A stretch of DNA of 64,000 bases from Mycobacterium intracellulare ATCC 13950 (GCF_000277125.1 NC_016946.1:744001-808000); one strand, 5' to 3'. Shown: positions 8,701-17,269, counted from the first letter of the stretch. Numbers and translations: made by a program. The notes: generated from the letters alone by a model not told the origin.

Positions 8701-8759
8701 ACGGCGTGCGCTATCTGCTCAGCTCCGGAGTGAGGAAGATTACGGCCCGTGGGGGCGTG

Positions 8760-9476
8760 CTACGCGACGAAACCGCGCGAGCAGAAGTCCCATACCTCTT
8801 CTGCGGTGATGGGGTGGGTCGTCGCGTCGTCGGGTCCGCCGCTGGACTGCGCGATGAACATCACCGTCTGCATGGTCATGGCGGCCACGCGCTTGGGATT
8901 GATGGTGTTACGCAACTTGCCGGCATCGTGAGCCGCGTCCATCAGTTCCGTCAGCAATGCCAGAAGCGGAGCATGCGCGACCTTGACCTCGGCCGGATGC
9001 GTCACCAGCAGCCGCGGAGCAAAGTCGGTGAACAGCGGGCGCTTGGCGGTCGGATCCGGGCGCGAGGCCTCGTACAGCAGTTGCACGGCGACCTGCAGCC
9101 GCTCCAGCGGATCCGTGTGGCTTTCCGTGGCGGCGCGGATCTGGTCGGCCGAGCGGCTCAGCGCGTCTTCGAACAGCGCCAGCAACAGCTCGTGCTTGCC
9201 GTCGAACTGCAGGTAGAAGCTGCGCAGCGACTGGCGGGAGCGGTCGACGACCTCCTGGACGGTAAAGTCGGTGCTGCCCTTTTCGATGATGATGGCCTGG
9301 GCGGCGTCGAGGAAGCGCTGAACACGTTGCGCCGCACGCAGTTTCGCCGTCTTGATGGACCGCTCGACAGCGCGTTGCTTCCAGGCCGGCTCTTCGCTGG
9401 GACTGGTCACGGCCGACTCAGGTGATTGCCGCGCTGGGAGAACATGGTTGGACTCTACCGGAGAACGCCGTGACAT
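8760..9476 (-). CDS. TetR-family transcriptional regulator (candidate regulon repressor)
   Basis: A 238-residue regulator. After a ~50-residue polar N-terminus comes the TetR helix-turn-helix: AQRVQRFLDAAQAIIIEKG, then FTVQEVVDRSRQSLRSFYLQF with the typical SFYxxFxxKxELL pattern (SFYLQFDGKHELLLAL). The long ligand-binding domain follows. I prefer ATG 9476 over GTG 9497 because a GAGGGGG stretch lies about 10 bases upstream of it. A perfect GAGAAT-N3-ATTCTC palindrome (9533-9547) lies about 60 bases upstream over the likely -35 region, as expected for an autoregulated TetR. This makes it the best local candidate for the protein that reads this motif across the window. It is divergent from a FadE gene. 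Confidence 0.87.
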   Translation of the reverse strand: MSRRSPVESNHVLPARQSPESAVTSPSEEPAWKQRAVERSIKTAKLRAAQRVQRFLDAAQAIIIEKGSTDFTVQEVVDRSRQSLRSFYLQFDGKHELLLALFEDALSRSADQIRAATESHTDPLERLQVAVQLLYEASRPDPTAKRPLFTDFAPRLLVTHPAEVKVAHAPLLALLTELMDAAHDAGKLRNTINPKRVAAMTMQTVMFIAQSSGGPDDATTHPITAEEVWDFCSRGFVA

Positions 9477-9532
9477 CGCTGCGCTCGACCCCCTCACGGA
9501 TCACGTGTCGGAGATTGTAACTTTCTTACCAC

Positions 9533-9547
9533 GAGAATACTATTCTC
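9533..9547. promoter_or_regulatory. Operator GAGAAT-N3-ATTCTC, perfect copy 2
   Basis: GAGAATACTATTCTC lies in the divergent gap between the TetR gene (9476, minus) and the FadE gene (9653, plus). On the minus strand a TACAAT box (9519-9514) lies downstream of it, so the site would cover the -35 region of the TetR promoter. It could control both directions. Confidence 0.8.
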
Positions 9548-9652
9548 TTAGACGTGTGTATGGAAGCGTAATCGCAAGAGTGAACCGCGCCGCTGGCGGA
9601 AAGCGTGATCTACCGGCGGCGCGATTGCGCTCAGGACCATTCGGGAAGTGCC

Positions 9653-10828
9653 GTGCAGCTGACGTTTGACGCCGACGTGGAGGCGTTCCGCGCCGAATTC
9701 ATCGCGTTCCTCGATGAGCATCTGCCTTCCGAGGCCGAGGCACTCGACCGGCCGCGGTCGAGTTCGGACATCCCTGCGTGGGCCCGCCGTTGGCAACGCC
9801 TGCTGTTCGACAGCGGATGGCTACTGCCCGGCAACCCCCCGGAGTTCGGCGGGCGCAACGCGACGCTGCTGCAGCAATACGTGTACCAAGAAGAGTTGTC
9901 ACGACGGCGGATCTATCAAAGCTTCAACCCGCAGGGCGTGGGCATCATCGCGGCGTCGTTGTTGACGTTCGGCACCCCCGAACAGAAGCAGCGCTGGGCG
10001 GTGCCGATCCTGCGGGCGGAGATCACCGCGTCACTGGGCATGAGCGAACCGGGCGCGGGATCCGATCTCGCGTCGCTGAAAACCCGTGCGGTGCTTGACG
10101 GCGACCACTTCGTCGTCAACGGGCAGAAGGTGTGGACATCGGGCGCCCATCACGCCGACGTGCTGTTGACGTTCGTGCGCACCGATCCGGGCGCCCCAAA
10201 GCACAAGGGCATCAGCGCGTTACTGATTCCGACCGACACCCCCGGTGTGGTCCGCCGTCCATTCGCGTCGATGGGCGACATCGAAGACGTCGACTTCAAC
10301 GAGGTCTTCTTCACCGACGCGCGGGTGCCGGCCGAGAACCTGGTGGGGGAGCTCGACGCGGGCTGGCGCGTGGCGACCGGTTCGCTCGGTCACGAACGCG
10401 CGATGCTGTGGCTGGATTACGCAGACATGTTGCACGCGCTGACCGTCGAGTCCAGGCCCGCGGGGCCTGTCCAGCGGGATCGCTACGCGACGCTGGTGAT
10501 GGATTTCTACGCGATGCGACTGCTCGGGTCGGCGACGCTGGCCAAAGCCGCGCGCGGCGAAGAGGACGTGCCGGCCCAGTCGGTGCTCAAGCTGCTGGGA
10601 TCGGAGGCAATGCAACGCGCCTGCGAAGACGCGCTGGGCGCCAAGGGCGGGGAGGGACTGGCGTTGCACGGGGTCACCGCCCCGTTCGCCCCACTCAACC
10701 TGGACAGCCACTACGGCGCCTGGTTCGACCGGTACACGCGCACGTTCGCCGCGACCATCGCCGGCGGCACCTCGGAAATTCAGCGCAACATCATCGCCGA
10801 ACGCGTGCTGGGGCTCCCGCGGAATTGA
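9653..10828 (+). CDS. Acyl-CoA dehydrogenase (FadE-like), 391-aa paralogue A
   Basis: A 391-residue acyl-CoA dehydrogenase with LGMSEPGAGSDLASL and VNGQKVWTSGAH (FAD and substrate region) and IAGGTSEIQRNIIA near the C-terminus. The glutamate position used by MCAD-type enzymes (YEGT) is Gly here, as in many mycobacterial FadE subunits that work as alpha2beta2 complexes. GTG 9653 is chosen because the two close paralogues in the window (34160-35335 and 51891-53066) begin with the same MQLTF sequence and have the same length. Unlike the copy at 51891, no small partner FadE gene lies next to it. The shared operator at 9533 lies about 105 bases upstream. Confidence 0.9.
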   Translation: MQLTFDADVEAFRAEFIAFLDEHLPSEAEALDRPRSSSDIPAWARRWQRLLFDSGWLLPGNPPEFGGRNATLLQQYVYQEELSRRRIYQSFNPQGVGIIAASLLTFGTPEQKQRWAVPILRAEITASLGMSEPGAGSDLASLKTRAVLDGDHFVVNGQKVWTSGAHHADVLLTFVRTDPGAPKHKGISALLIPTDTPGVVRRPFASMGDIEDVDFNEVFFTDARVPAENLVGELDAGWRVATGSLGHERAMLWLDYADMLHALTVESRPAGPVQRDRYATLVMDFYAMRLLGSATLAKAARGEEDVPAQSVLKLLGSEAMQRACEDALGAKGGEGLALHGVTAPFAPLNLDSHYGAWFDRYTRTFAATIAGGTSEIQRNIIAERVLGLPRN

Positions 10829-10836
10829 TCCGCGCG

Positions 10837-11106
10837 TCAGTGCCTGGCGACGTCCAGCCTGGCGTAATAGCCGATGGCGACGAGACCGACCAGTATCGCG
10901 ATCACGCCTAAAACCATTCCCGCCAACGCGGTTCGGGGATTGTTCGCCTCCCCGCGGGCGACGCGCCGGCGGGCGACGTCGCCCGTCACCACCGCCGCGA
11001 TACCGAACGGCACCCCCAGCATCATCCAACACGTGATGAGCCCGACCAGGCCCAGCAGCAGCGAGGCGACGCCGGCCTCGTTGCGCGGTGCGTCGGGGTG
11101 ACTCAT
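10837..11106 (-). CDS. Small DUF4190-like membrane protein
   Basis: An 89-residue protein with two hydrophobic segments, VASLLLGLVGLITCWMMLGV and AGMVLGVIAILVGLVAIGYY. Between them is a short Arg-rich loop (DVARRRVARGEANNPRTALAG), the pattern of DUF4190 proteins of actinobacteria. The function of this family is unknown. It ends 9 bases from the convergent FadE gene and has its own start 87 bases from the end of the 11194 operon, so it may be read through from that operon or be independent. Confidence 0.75.
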   Translation of the reverse strand: MSHPDAPRNEAGVASLLLGLVGLITCWMMLGVPFGIAAVVTGDVARRRVARGEANNPRTALAGMVLGVIAILVGLVAIGYYARLDVARH

Positions 11107-11193
11107 TGCGTCCCATCCTTGTGGTGTCGGGACGAGTCTACGTGGACGCCGCCGAGAAGAGGCCCGCCGATCGTCATCGCGCGGGCCGATCCG

Positions 11194-12027
11194 TCACAGC
11201 TGGGCAAGCCGTGGGGCGGAACCCGTTGTCACCAAAGCTCTTCCGGCCTCGCGGGTGAGTTCTCGCGCGCTTCCCAGCAGTCCGTCGAGAATGAGCGAGC
11301 GCTTGATGTGGTGGTGCAGCGGGTGTTCGGCGGTGAATCCGACACCGCCGAGCACCTGCTGGCAGTGCCGTGCGGCGGTCAGCGCCGCCTGGCCGGCCGC
11401 GGCTTTGGCCAGCAGTGCGGCCAGCCCCTCGTCGTCGCACTCGGTGGCGGCCTGCAGCGTCGCCTCGGCGCCCTCGATGGCCACCAGCGTCTCGGCCAGA
11501 CGGTGTCGGATCGCCTGGAAGGAGCTGATGTGGCGACCGAACTGAACGCGGTCCAGGGCATGTTGACGGGCCAGCGAGAGCATGGCGCGGCTGGTGCCGA
11601 CCAGCCACCAGCCAAGGGCGCGCCATCCCGCGTGCAGCGCGGCCGACGGCAATGGATCGCCTTGCGGCACAGGGTGTATGGGAAGCAGCTCGTCGATCGC
11701 AGCGTCGGACTCGTCGCGACGCTCCCACAGCACCCAGGACCCGCCGGCGAACGGCAGCGGAAGCGCGCCCCCGGGCGCATCACCGGCCGCGCACAGCAGC
11801 ACATCGTTGAGCACGGGCGCGTGCGAGCCGGTCTCGCCGAGCAGCCTGAAGACCAACGGTATTGCGGCGTCGGGCATTTCCTCGAGCATGTCGCGCCAGC
11901 CGAGGTCGGTCAGCGCGGCGTCGAGCTTGGTTCCGGAGGCGGCGCCCATCGTCGTCCGCAGCGAGTCGGCCAGCAGCCGCAGCGATTGGGGGTCTGACTC
12001 GGTGTCCGGCGGAGGCGTCACGGTCAC
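11194..12027 (-). CDS. Acyl-CoA dehydrogenase, small/partner subunit
   Basis: A 277-residue protein related to the C-terminal half of acyl-CoA dehydrogenases (LARQHALDRVQFGRHISSFQ, HCQQVLGGVGFTAEHPLHHH). The N-terminal substrate and FAD region is shortened, as in the partner chains of heteromeric FadE complexes such as ChsE4-ChsE5. The GTG start at 12027 overlaps the stop of the upstream FadE gene (GTGA), so the two chains are probably made in equal amounts and form an alpha2beta2 enzyme. It is the last clear catabolic gene of the minus-strand Rieske operon. Confidence 0.85.
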   Translation of the reverse strand: MTVTPPPDTESDPQSLRLLADSLRTTMGAASGTKLDAALTDLGWRDMLEEMPDAAIPLVFRLLGETGSHAPVLNDVLLCAAGDAPGGALPLPFAGGSWVLWERRDESDAAIDELLPIHPVPQGDPLPSAALHAGWRALGWWLVGTSRAMLSLARQHALDRVQFGRHISSFQAIRHRLAETLVAIEGAEATLQAATECDDEGLAALLAKAAAGQAALTAARHCQQVLGGVGFTAEHPLHHHIKRSLILDGLLGSARELTREAGRALVTTGSAPRLAQL

Positions 12028-13121
12028 TCCTTCCCGAGGTCGAGCAATCGGCGGGCGATGATATTGCGCTGGATCTCGGCGGTACCGCCATAGATCGACG
12101 CCGCGCGCGAGTACAGGTACTCCGAACGCCACGGTGTGTCTTCGAGTTCGAGCTTCCCCGGCAACAGGTCATGGACGGTGTCATAGAGCCGCTGCTCGGC
12201 GGCGGCCAACAACACCTTGTCGATGGAGGTGTCCGGGCCCAGGCGGGCCCCGTCGCGCATCCGGTGCTGGGTGGCGCGCGAACGGCAGCGCAGGGTGTGC
12301 AGCGCCAGATAGGCTCCGCCCAGCGCGGATTCGTCGGGCTCACCGATCTCGGATGCTTCGGCGAGCAGGTCGTCGAACCGGGAGTAGAGGTAGGCGATTC
12401 GCTGCCAGAAGCACGAGGAACGCTCATAGGGCAGCAGGTCCATGGCGAGCCGCCAGCCGTCCCCGGGCCGGCCGAGCATCCTGCTCGCCGGAATCACCAC
12501 GTCGTCGTAGTACACCTCGCAGAATTCGTCGACGCCGTGCATCGTGCGCAGTGGCCGGATGGTGATGCCGGGGGTGTCGAGGTCGACGAAGAAGGCGGTG
12601 ATGCCGTCGTGGCCGGGCGCGGTGCGGGTGAGCAGGACGCACCGCGTCGAAAACTGCGCGAAGCTGGTCCACACCTTTTGTCCGTTGACGATCCAGTTGT
12701 CGCCCTGCTGGGTCGCGCGAGTGGTCAGCGACGCGAGGTCACTGCCGGATCCCGGTTCGGAAAAGCCCTGACACCATTGCTCTTCGCCGCTCAGCAGCCG
12801 CGGCACCATCTCCGCGGCGAGCTCCGGGGGCGCGTAGTCGATCATGGTGGGTGCCAGCACCTCGAGCATCGAGTACGGGCCGGGTTCGGCCAGCCGACGG
12901 CCCACCACTTCTTCGCCGACGACCGCCCGCAGCACCGCCGGACCGCCCAATCCGCCGACGTCCTCCGGCCAGCCGTAGCGCATCCAATCGGCGTCGTAGA
13001 GCGCGCGACTGACCCGGGCGAACTGCTGCATATGGCCCTGCAGCGAGTGGTCGGGCCCGGGTGTCAGATCGTTGTCGTCGAGCCACGCGCGCAGGTCCGC
13101 CCGGAACTGCTCGACATTCAC
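12024..13121 (-). CDS. Acyl-CoA dehydrogenase, large subunit
   Basis: A 365-residue acyl-CoA dehydrogenase with QGFSEPGSGSDLASL, VNGQKVWTSFAQ and the C-terminal YGGTAEIQRNIIA. It pairs with the 277-residue chain encoded directly downstream with a four-base overlap. The GTG start at 13121 follows the stop of the SnoaL-like gene by about 23 bases. In this operon it would carry out an alpha,beta-desaturation of a CoA-activated intermediate released after Rieske oxygenase attack; the substrate is inferred only from context. Confidence 0.9.
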   Translation of the reverse strand: MNVEQFRADLRAWLDDNDLTPGPDHSLQGHMQQFARVSRALYDADWMRYGWPEDVGGLGGPAVLRAVVGEEVVGRRLAEPGPYSMLEVLAPTMIDYAPPELAAEMVPRLLSGEEQWCQGFSEPGSGSDLASLTTRATQQGDNWIVNGQKVWTSFAQFSTRCVLLTRTAPGHDGITAFFVDLDTPGITIRPLRTMHGVDEFCEVYYDDVVIPASRMLGRPGDGWRLAMDLLPYERSSCFWQRIAYLYSRFDDLLAEASEIGEPDESALGGAYLALHTLRCRSRATQHRMRDGARLGPDTSIDKVLLAAAEQRLYDTVHDLLPGKLELEDTPWRSEYLYSRAASIYGGTAEIQRNIIARRLLDLGKE

Positions 13122-13144
13122 CGCACTGTCGATTGGTTGGCTCC

Positions 13145-13615
13145 TTAGGTCGTTGCCTGGGACGCCGAGTCACCGGCGGGACGCCCGATGGCGTGCGGGC
13201 GCCCGGAATCGTGCACACCGCTGCGGCGGATGAACGTCATCGCGCGGGTCTTGAGGCGCCATCCGTCGGCGGTTCGCACATAGGTGTCGCGATAGTAGCC
13301 GATCCGCATGTCGTGACTGGAGTGGTCGATGAAGCACAGCGGTTGGGTCCCGCTGGCCGCGTCACCGTCGAGATCGACCACCGCAGTCCCGGTGAGGAAC
13401 AAGCCCTTTGGGGCTGCCGCCACCAGTTCCGGGAATCGACTCAGGCTGTAGGTTTCGCCGAAGGCGCTATAGGTTCCGTCCGGGGTGAAGACCGCGACGA
13501 GACCGTCGATGTCTTGCTGGGTGATGGTCACCGCATAGCGGCCGAGCAGTTGCTGGATCTCGACGAGGTCGTCGGTTTTGGTTGGGCCGCTTTCAGGCTG
13601 ACCGGGGGTCGACAT
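13145..13615 (-). CDS. SnoaL-like / NTF2-fold protein
   Basis: About 156 residues. The segment DDLVEIQQLLGRYAVTITQQDIDGLVAVFTPDG is the N-terminal helix pattern of SnoaL-like (NTF2-superfamily) proteins, and the rest (GWRLKTRAMTFIRR) matches the fold's final strands. Such proteins act as small dehydratases, isomerases, or non-catalytic partners. In ring-hydroxylating systems the beta subunit also has this fold, so a role beside the Rieske protein at 15124 is possible. ATG 13615 is preferred; a GTG- or ATG-like start a few codons upstream (13627) would extend the 23-base overlap with the amidohydrolase gene. Confidence 0.8.
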   Translation of the reverse strand: MSTPGQPESGPTKTDDLVEIQQLLGRYAVTITQQDIDGLVAVFTPDGTYSAFGETYSLSRFPELVAAAPKGLFLTGTAVVDLDGDAASGTQPLCFIDHSSHDMRIGYYRDTYVRTADGWRLKTRAMTFIRRSGVHDSGRPHAIGRPAGDSASQATT

Positions 13616-14813
13616 AGACCTTGCCACCTTTCATCACGAAGCTGACGTTTTGGGTAACGGTGATGTCCTCCAACGGATTTCCCGGCACCGCGATGATATC
13701 CGCGAGCTGGCCCGTCGCGAGGCGCCCCCGGTCGGTCTTGTCGATGAGCTCGGCCGCGGTGGTGGTGGCCGCGCGCAGCACCGCCAAAGGCGGCAAACCC
13801 CACTCCACCAGCGTGACGAGTTCGTCGGCGTTCTTGCCGTGCGGTATCGCCGGCGCGTCGGTGCCGACCGCGATCTTCACGCCGGCCTCATAGGCGGCCC
13901 TGACCGACGTCTTCGCCTTCGGGAACATCTCGGCTGCCTTGTCCTGCAACTCCTTCGGCGCGCGGGACACGTCCATCGCCTCGGCGAGCCTGCGGGTGGT
14001 CACCAGGAACCGGTCGTTGTCGACCAGCATCTGGATGGCCTCGTCGTCCATGAGGAAGCCGTGTTCGATGCAGTCGATACCGCACGCGACCGCGTGCTTG
14101 ACCGCTTCCGCCCCGTGCGTGTGCGCGGCGACGCGCAGCCCGCGCCGGTGCGCCTCGTCGACGATCGCGCGCAGTTCCTCGTCCGAATAGTGTTGTGCGC
14201 CGGCCTCGCCGGTCAACGACATCACGCCGCCCGAAACGCACACCTTGATCAATTCGGCGCCGTGTTTGATCTGGTATCGCACCGCCTTGCGGATCTCGTC
14301 GATGCCGTTGGCGATGCCCTCTTCGACCGTGAGCTCGAGTGCGCCCGGCATGAACGCGGCGAACATCGTCGGGTCCAGGTGCCCGCCGGTGGGCGTGATC
14401 GCGTGACCGGCCGGGACGATTCGGGGCCCCTCGATCCAGCCCGCGTCAATCGCCTTGCCCAGCGCGACATCCAGCAGGTATCCGCCGGTCTTGACGAACA
14501 GGCCGAGGTTGCGCACGGTGGTGAACCCGGCGCGCAGCGTGCGTCGGGCGTTGCCGACCGCGCGCAGCACCCGCGTCGGTGGGTCGTCCTGCACTTGGGA
14601 CAGCCCGGGCGTCTCGCCGCGCCCGCCCATCAAGAGGTTGACCTCCATGTCCATCAACCCGGGCAGCAGTATCTGGTCGCCGAGATCGATGAGCTCGCCT
14701 TCCGGCTCGCCCCCCACACCGACGATCCGGTCACCCTCGATCCGCACGATGCCGGGCCGAAGGATCTCGCCGCTGTCAACGTCGAGAAGCCCGGCGGCCT
14801 TGAGGGTCAGCAC
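13593..14813 (-). CDS. Amidohydrolase (imidazolonepropionase-like) with altered HxH motif
   Basis: A 406-residue amidohydrolase-superfamily protein. It has the beta-sandwich start (GIVRIEGDRIVGVGG), the metal-site segments AAHTHGAEAV and CIEHGFLMDD, and the C-terminal GTDAP. The first metal motif, normally GxxDxHxH after the LLPG turn, reads GLMDMEVNLL, so both His are replaced by Glu and Asn. The His, His and Asp of the later strands are kept. It may use a mononuclear centre or different chemistry. It starts at GTG 14813 and lies between a small unknown gene and the SnoaL-like gene of the Rieske operon. Confidence 0.85.
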   Translation of the reverse strand: MLTLKAAGLLDVDSGEILRPGIVRIEGDRIVGVGGEPEGELIDLGDQILLPGLMDMEVNLLMGGRGETPGLSQVQDDPPTRVLRAVGNARRTLRAGFTTVRNLGLFVKTGGYLLDVALGKAIDAGWIEGPRIVPAGHAITPTGGHLDPTMFAAFMPGALELTVEEGIANGIDEIRKAVRYQIKHGAELIKVCVSGGVMSLTGEAGAQHYSDEELRAIVDEAHRRGLRVAAHTHGAEAVKHAVACGIDCIEHGFLMDDEAIQMLVDNDRFLVTTRRLAEAMDVSRAPKELQDKAAEMFPKAKTSVRAAYEAGVKIAVGTDAPAIPHGKNADELVTLVEWGLPPLAVLRAATTTAAELIDKTDRGRLATGQLADIIAVPGNPLEDITVTQNVSFVMKGGKVYVDPRSA

Positions 14814-14816
14814 GAG

Positions 14817-15140
14817 TCAGATCACCGGTTCCCGAAGCACTTCAACCCACGCCGCGCCGCTGTCCGGGACGCGCGGCTGCTTCCACGCCTCGATCGGGAA
14901 CGACACCATCACCAACGATTGCATCATGTGCATCAGGGTCTTTGCGTCATCCGGCAGGTCGTCCAGCGGAAACTTGTCGCAGTACGCGATCACGTCGTTC
15001 AGCAACGGGAACGCGACGTCGTAGAACTCCTGCATCTCAGCCATCGTCGAGGCCAGCCGTTTGGCGTAGCGCTCGGGTTCGGTGGCCAGGTCCCAATCCA
15101 AATAGGGCTCGAGGGCGGCAAATTCAGACGGTAGCGCCAT
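14817..15140 (-). CDS. Small conserved protein of the Rieske operon, function unknown
   Basis: A 107-residue acidic, mostly helical protein (for example TMAEMQEFYDVAFPLLNDVI and DAKTLMHMMQSLVMVSFPIE) with no signal peptide and no motif I recognise. Its ATG overlaps the end of the Rieske oxygenase gene by 17 bases and it ends three bases before the amidohydrolase gene, so it is co-transcribed with both. It could be an accessory or small partner protein of the oxygenase; this is inference from position only. Confidence 0.7.
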   Translation of the reverse strand: MALPSEFAALEPYLDWDLATEPERYAKRLASTMAEMQEFYDVAFPLLNDVIAYCDKFPLDDLPDDAKTLMHMMQSLVMVSFPIEAWKQPRVPDSGAAWVEVLREPVI

Positions 15141-16401
15141 TGCGCTGGTACTCCTTCACGTAGTCATTGGTCGTCTTGTGCAGATGACGGATCAAGACTT
15201 CCTGGTCGCACAACAGGAACTCCTTGACGGCCCGGGTGCCGATCATGGTCTGGGTCGCTTCCAGGGTGTTGGCGTCCTGCAGCGCATACTCCTTGAACGT
15301 CACGGCCGCCAACTCCTGGGCGAGGCGTTCCCGCGCGTTGCGCGGCGGGACGAAATACAGGGTGGACTCGAAGATGTGCTTGTCCACCGCGGTCGGCCAG
15401 TAGTGGTAGGTCAGGTACCAGCCGGGCTCCCAGATCAGCAGCATGAAGTTCGGGTAGAAGAGCCACGAGTCGATGCCCCACTGCGGCACCCGCTTGACGT
15501 TGACACCCGCAGGCAGCTCGAGCTTTTCGATGATCTCCGGCTTGTCCCATGGACCGAACAACCCGCTGCGCAACACCTGGTCCATCGGCTTGACCATGGA
15601 CATGTCCTCCGGCGGTGCCTGACCACCCCACGTCGACTGCAGGTTGTGCGGGCCGGCCAATTCGTAGTGCAGCGCCTCGTAGCCGAACTTCTGGATCTTG
15701 GCGGCTTCTTCCTTGGTGTACTGACCCTGGTGCAGGATCGGCGCGTGGTAGAACTCGACGAACGCGTCGATGAACAGCTTCCAGTTGCTGCCGACTTCGG
15801 CCCGGTACGAGTAGGTCTCGGTCATCTCGCCGAAGGGGTAGCCCTCGATGCTCTTGGCCAGCGGCCCGAGGTAGTCGGTGAGCGGCGCCGCGTTGTCATC
15901 GAAGTTGATGAAGATGAAACCTTCCCACACCTCGCAGCGGACGGGCGCCAGCCCGTAGTCGCCCTTGTCGACGTTGAAGAACTCTTCTTCCTGCTGGATG
16001 AAGGTCAGGTCACCGTCGAGGTTGTAACGCCAGGCGTGGTACTTGCAGGTGAACTGCCGGCAGGTGCCGGACGTCTCCTCGTTCGGAAAGTCGTTCCACA
16101 CCAGTTTGTTTCCGCGGTGGCGGCAGACGTTGTGGTAGGCCTTGACCGACCCGTCCTTGGTCTTGACGATGATCACCGACGTCCCCTTGCCGGCCGACGG
16201 CAGTTCCCTGGTGAAGTAGCTGCCGGTGCGGGGGAGCCGGTTGACCCTTCCGACGTTGAGCCACATTCGCCGGAAGACCGCGTCGCGCTCGGCTTCGAAG
16301 AATGCGGGATCGATCGAGTCGGTGTAGTCGACCGGTTCGGTGCCCAGATCGGGGTAGTTTTCTGTCCAGCTGCCGGCGGCTGGCTTGGGGAAGTGCGGCA
16401 A
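15124..16401 (-). CDS. Rieske ring-hydroxylating oxygenase, alpha subunit
   Basis: A 425-residue alpha subunit. The Rieske [2Fe-2S] motif is C93-x-H95 (CRHRGN) and C119-x2-H122 (CKYHAW). The mononuclear iron site is suggested by DAFVEFYHAPILH. It starts at TTG 16401 with a good AGAGGAG ribosome site nine bases upstream. It should hydroxylate an aromatic or alicyclic carboxylate-type substrate, receiving electrons from a reductase that is not encoded next to it. A separate Rieske-type small protein is encoded at 38380. The gene is the second of the operon controlled from 16972. Confidence 0.9.
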   Translation of the reverse strand: MPHFPKPAAGSWTENYPDLGTEPVDYTDSIDPAFFEAERDAVFRRMWLNVGRVNRLPRTGSYFTRELPSAGKGTSVIIVKTKDGSVKAYHNVCRHRGNKLVWNDFPNEETSGTCRQFTCKYHAWRYNLDGDLTFIQQEEEFFNVDKGDYGLAPVRCEVWEGFIFINFDDNAAPLTDYLGPLAKSIEGYPFGEMTETYSYRAEVGSNWKLFIDAFVEFYHAPILHQGQYTKEEAAKIQKFGYEALHYELAGPHNLQSTWGGQAPPEDMSMVKPMDQVLRSGLFGPWDKPEIIEKLELPAGVNVKRVPQWGIDSWLFYPNFMLLIWEPGWYLTYHYWPTAVDKHIFESTLYFVPPRNARERLAQELAAVTFKEYALQDANTLEATQTMIGTRAVKEFLLCDQEVLIRHLHKTTNDYVKEYQRNGATV

Positions 16402-16415
16402 CGTTCTTACTCCTC

Positions 16416-16949
16416 TTATTCGACGTTGTTAGCGGCTGTGGTGGCGTGTTCGGGCTGGACGCCAAAAGTGTTGAAGGCCATGGCCAGCAGCGCATAGCAG
16501 CCGACCGTGAAGACAAAGTCCATGCGTTGCTGGTCGTTGAGGCGCTCGCCCAACGTCGCCCACGTGTGGTCGGACAATTCCGATTTCTCGTCGAGCTCGT
16601 CGACCCCGGTGATGACCGCTTGGTCGAACGCGTCGAGTCCCTCCCCACGCTGCACCGCCGCGATCTGGTCCTCGGTGACCCCTTCTTCCTTGGCCATGCG
16701 TACGTGGTGGGACCACTCGTAGGCGGACTGCCGGCGATGGGCCACCCGCAGGATGGCCAGTTCGCGGATGCGAGGCGGCAGCGTGGACGACGTCAGCAGG
16801 TGGACATTGAAGCGAAGGAACGCCTTGGCCAGGGCCGGGTGGTGGGCCAGCGTCGACAGCGCGTTGTTGGTGTCCGCTTCACGCATGGCCGAGAGTGCCT
16901 GCTGGGTAGCCTCGTCCCACTGATCGGCGGGGAGCGGCCGCAAGCGCAT
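16416..16949 (-). CDS. Carboxymuconolactone decarboxylase (CMD) family protein
   Basis: A 177-residue protein of the AhpD/CMD fold (RELAILRVAHRRQSAYEWSHHVRMAKEEG...TEDQIAAV). The usual CxxC redox pair of AhpD is absent, so it is closer to gamma-carboxymuconolactone decarboxylase-like hydrolases. ATG 16949 is chosen over an upstream frame start because the operator palindrome at 16972-16986 lies upstream and a GAGAGGA ribosome site precedes it. It is the first gene of a minus-strand operon of seven genes (to 11194). A second CMD protein is at 42245. Confidence 0.85.
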   Translation of the reverse strand: MRLRPLPADQWDEATQQALSAMREADTNNALSTLAHHPALAKAFLRFNVHLLTSSTLPPRIRELAILRVAHRRQSAYEWSHHVRMAKEEGVTEDQIAAVQRGEGLDAFDQAVITGVDELDEKSELSDHTWATLGERLNDQQRMDFVFTVGCYALLAMAFNTFGVQPEHATTAANNVE

Positions 16950-16971
16950 TAGCAGTGTCCTCTCGGTGAAA

Positions 16972-16986
16972 GAGAATCGTATTCTC
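16972..16986. promoter_or_regulatory. Operator GAGAAT-N3-ATTCTC, perfect copy 3
   Basis: GAGAATCGTATTCTC lies about 25 bases upstream of the CMD start that opens the Rieske operon. On the minus strand TTGCAA (16994-16989) is followed by 17 bases holding the palindrome and then TTTCAC, the same geometry as at 8672-8700 although the -10 is weak. Confidence 0.8.
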
Positions 16987-17242
16987 ATTTGCAACTAACA
17001 GACTGGCACGAAACGTGCGCCCGGTCAATGCCGGCGTGTCGCTCGAGTACAGGTGCGGTCATCGCCTGGTCTACGCGGTGGTCGGGATGGCCGCCGTACC
17101 GAACAACGGGCGGCGCGGCCCGCCGCGGTGTCAGGCCGGGTCCTACCTCATGGCATCGCCGGTCGGCGGCGGGGAATTCCTCCCTTTCCTTCGGTCGCTG
17201 GTCAGGCGGGTGCGGGCCGGCTCAGCAACCGATGGATGTTGA

Positions 17243-17259
17243 TTCTCGCCTGGCGAGAA
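17243..17259. promoter_or_regulatory. 17-base perfect palindrome, possible operator
   Basis: TTCTCGCC-T-GGCGAGAA is a perfect inverted repeat with a one-base centre, about 90 bases upstream of the amidohydrolase start. Its outer half-sites share the TTCTC/GAGAA core of the regulon motif but in the everted order, so it may be read by a different protein. Confidence 0.5.
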
Positions 17260-17269
17260 GATAGTTTTC
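17255..17269. promoter_or_regulatory. Degenerate copy of the GAGAAT-N3-ATTCTC operator
   Basis: GAGAAG-ATA-GTTTTC matches 9 of 12 half-site bases and overlaps the palindrome at 17243. It would put the 17347 operon under the same regulator, but a match this weak could be chance. Confidence 0.3.

Larger units (their letters stand above)
8522..8759. promoter_or_regulatory. Intergenic control region of the SDR operon
   Basis: This 238-base gap lies between the minus-strand SDR start and the end of the TetR gene. It holds the promoter-like hexamers and the palindromic operator listed separately (8672-8700). The rest, about 150 bases between the predicted transcription start and the SDR ATG, would be the 5' leader. 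I see no open frame or strong hairpin in it. Confidence 0.5.
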
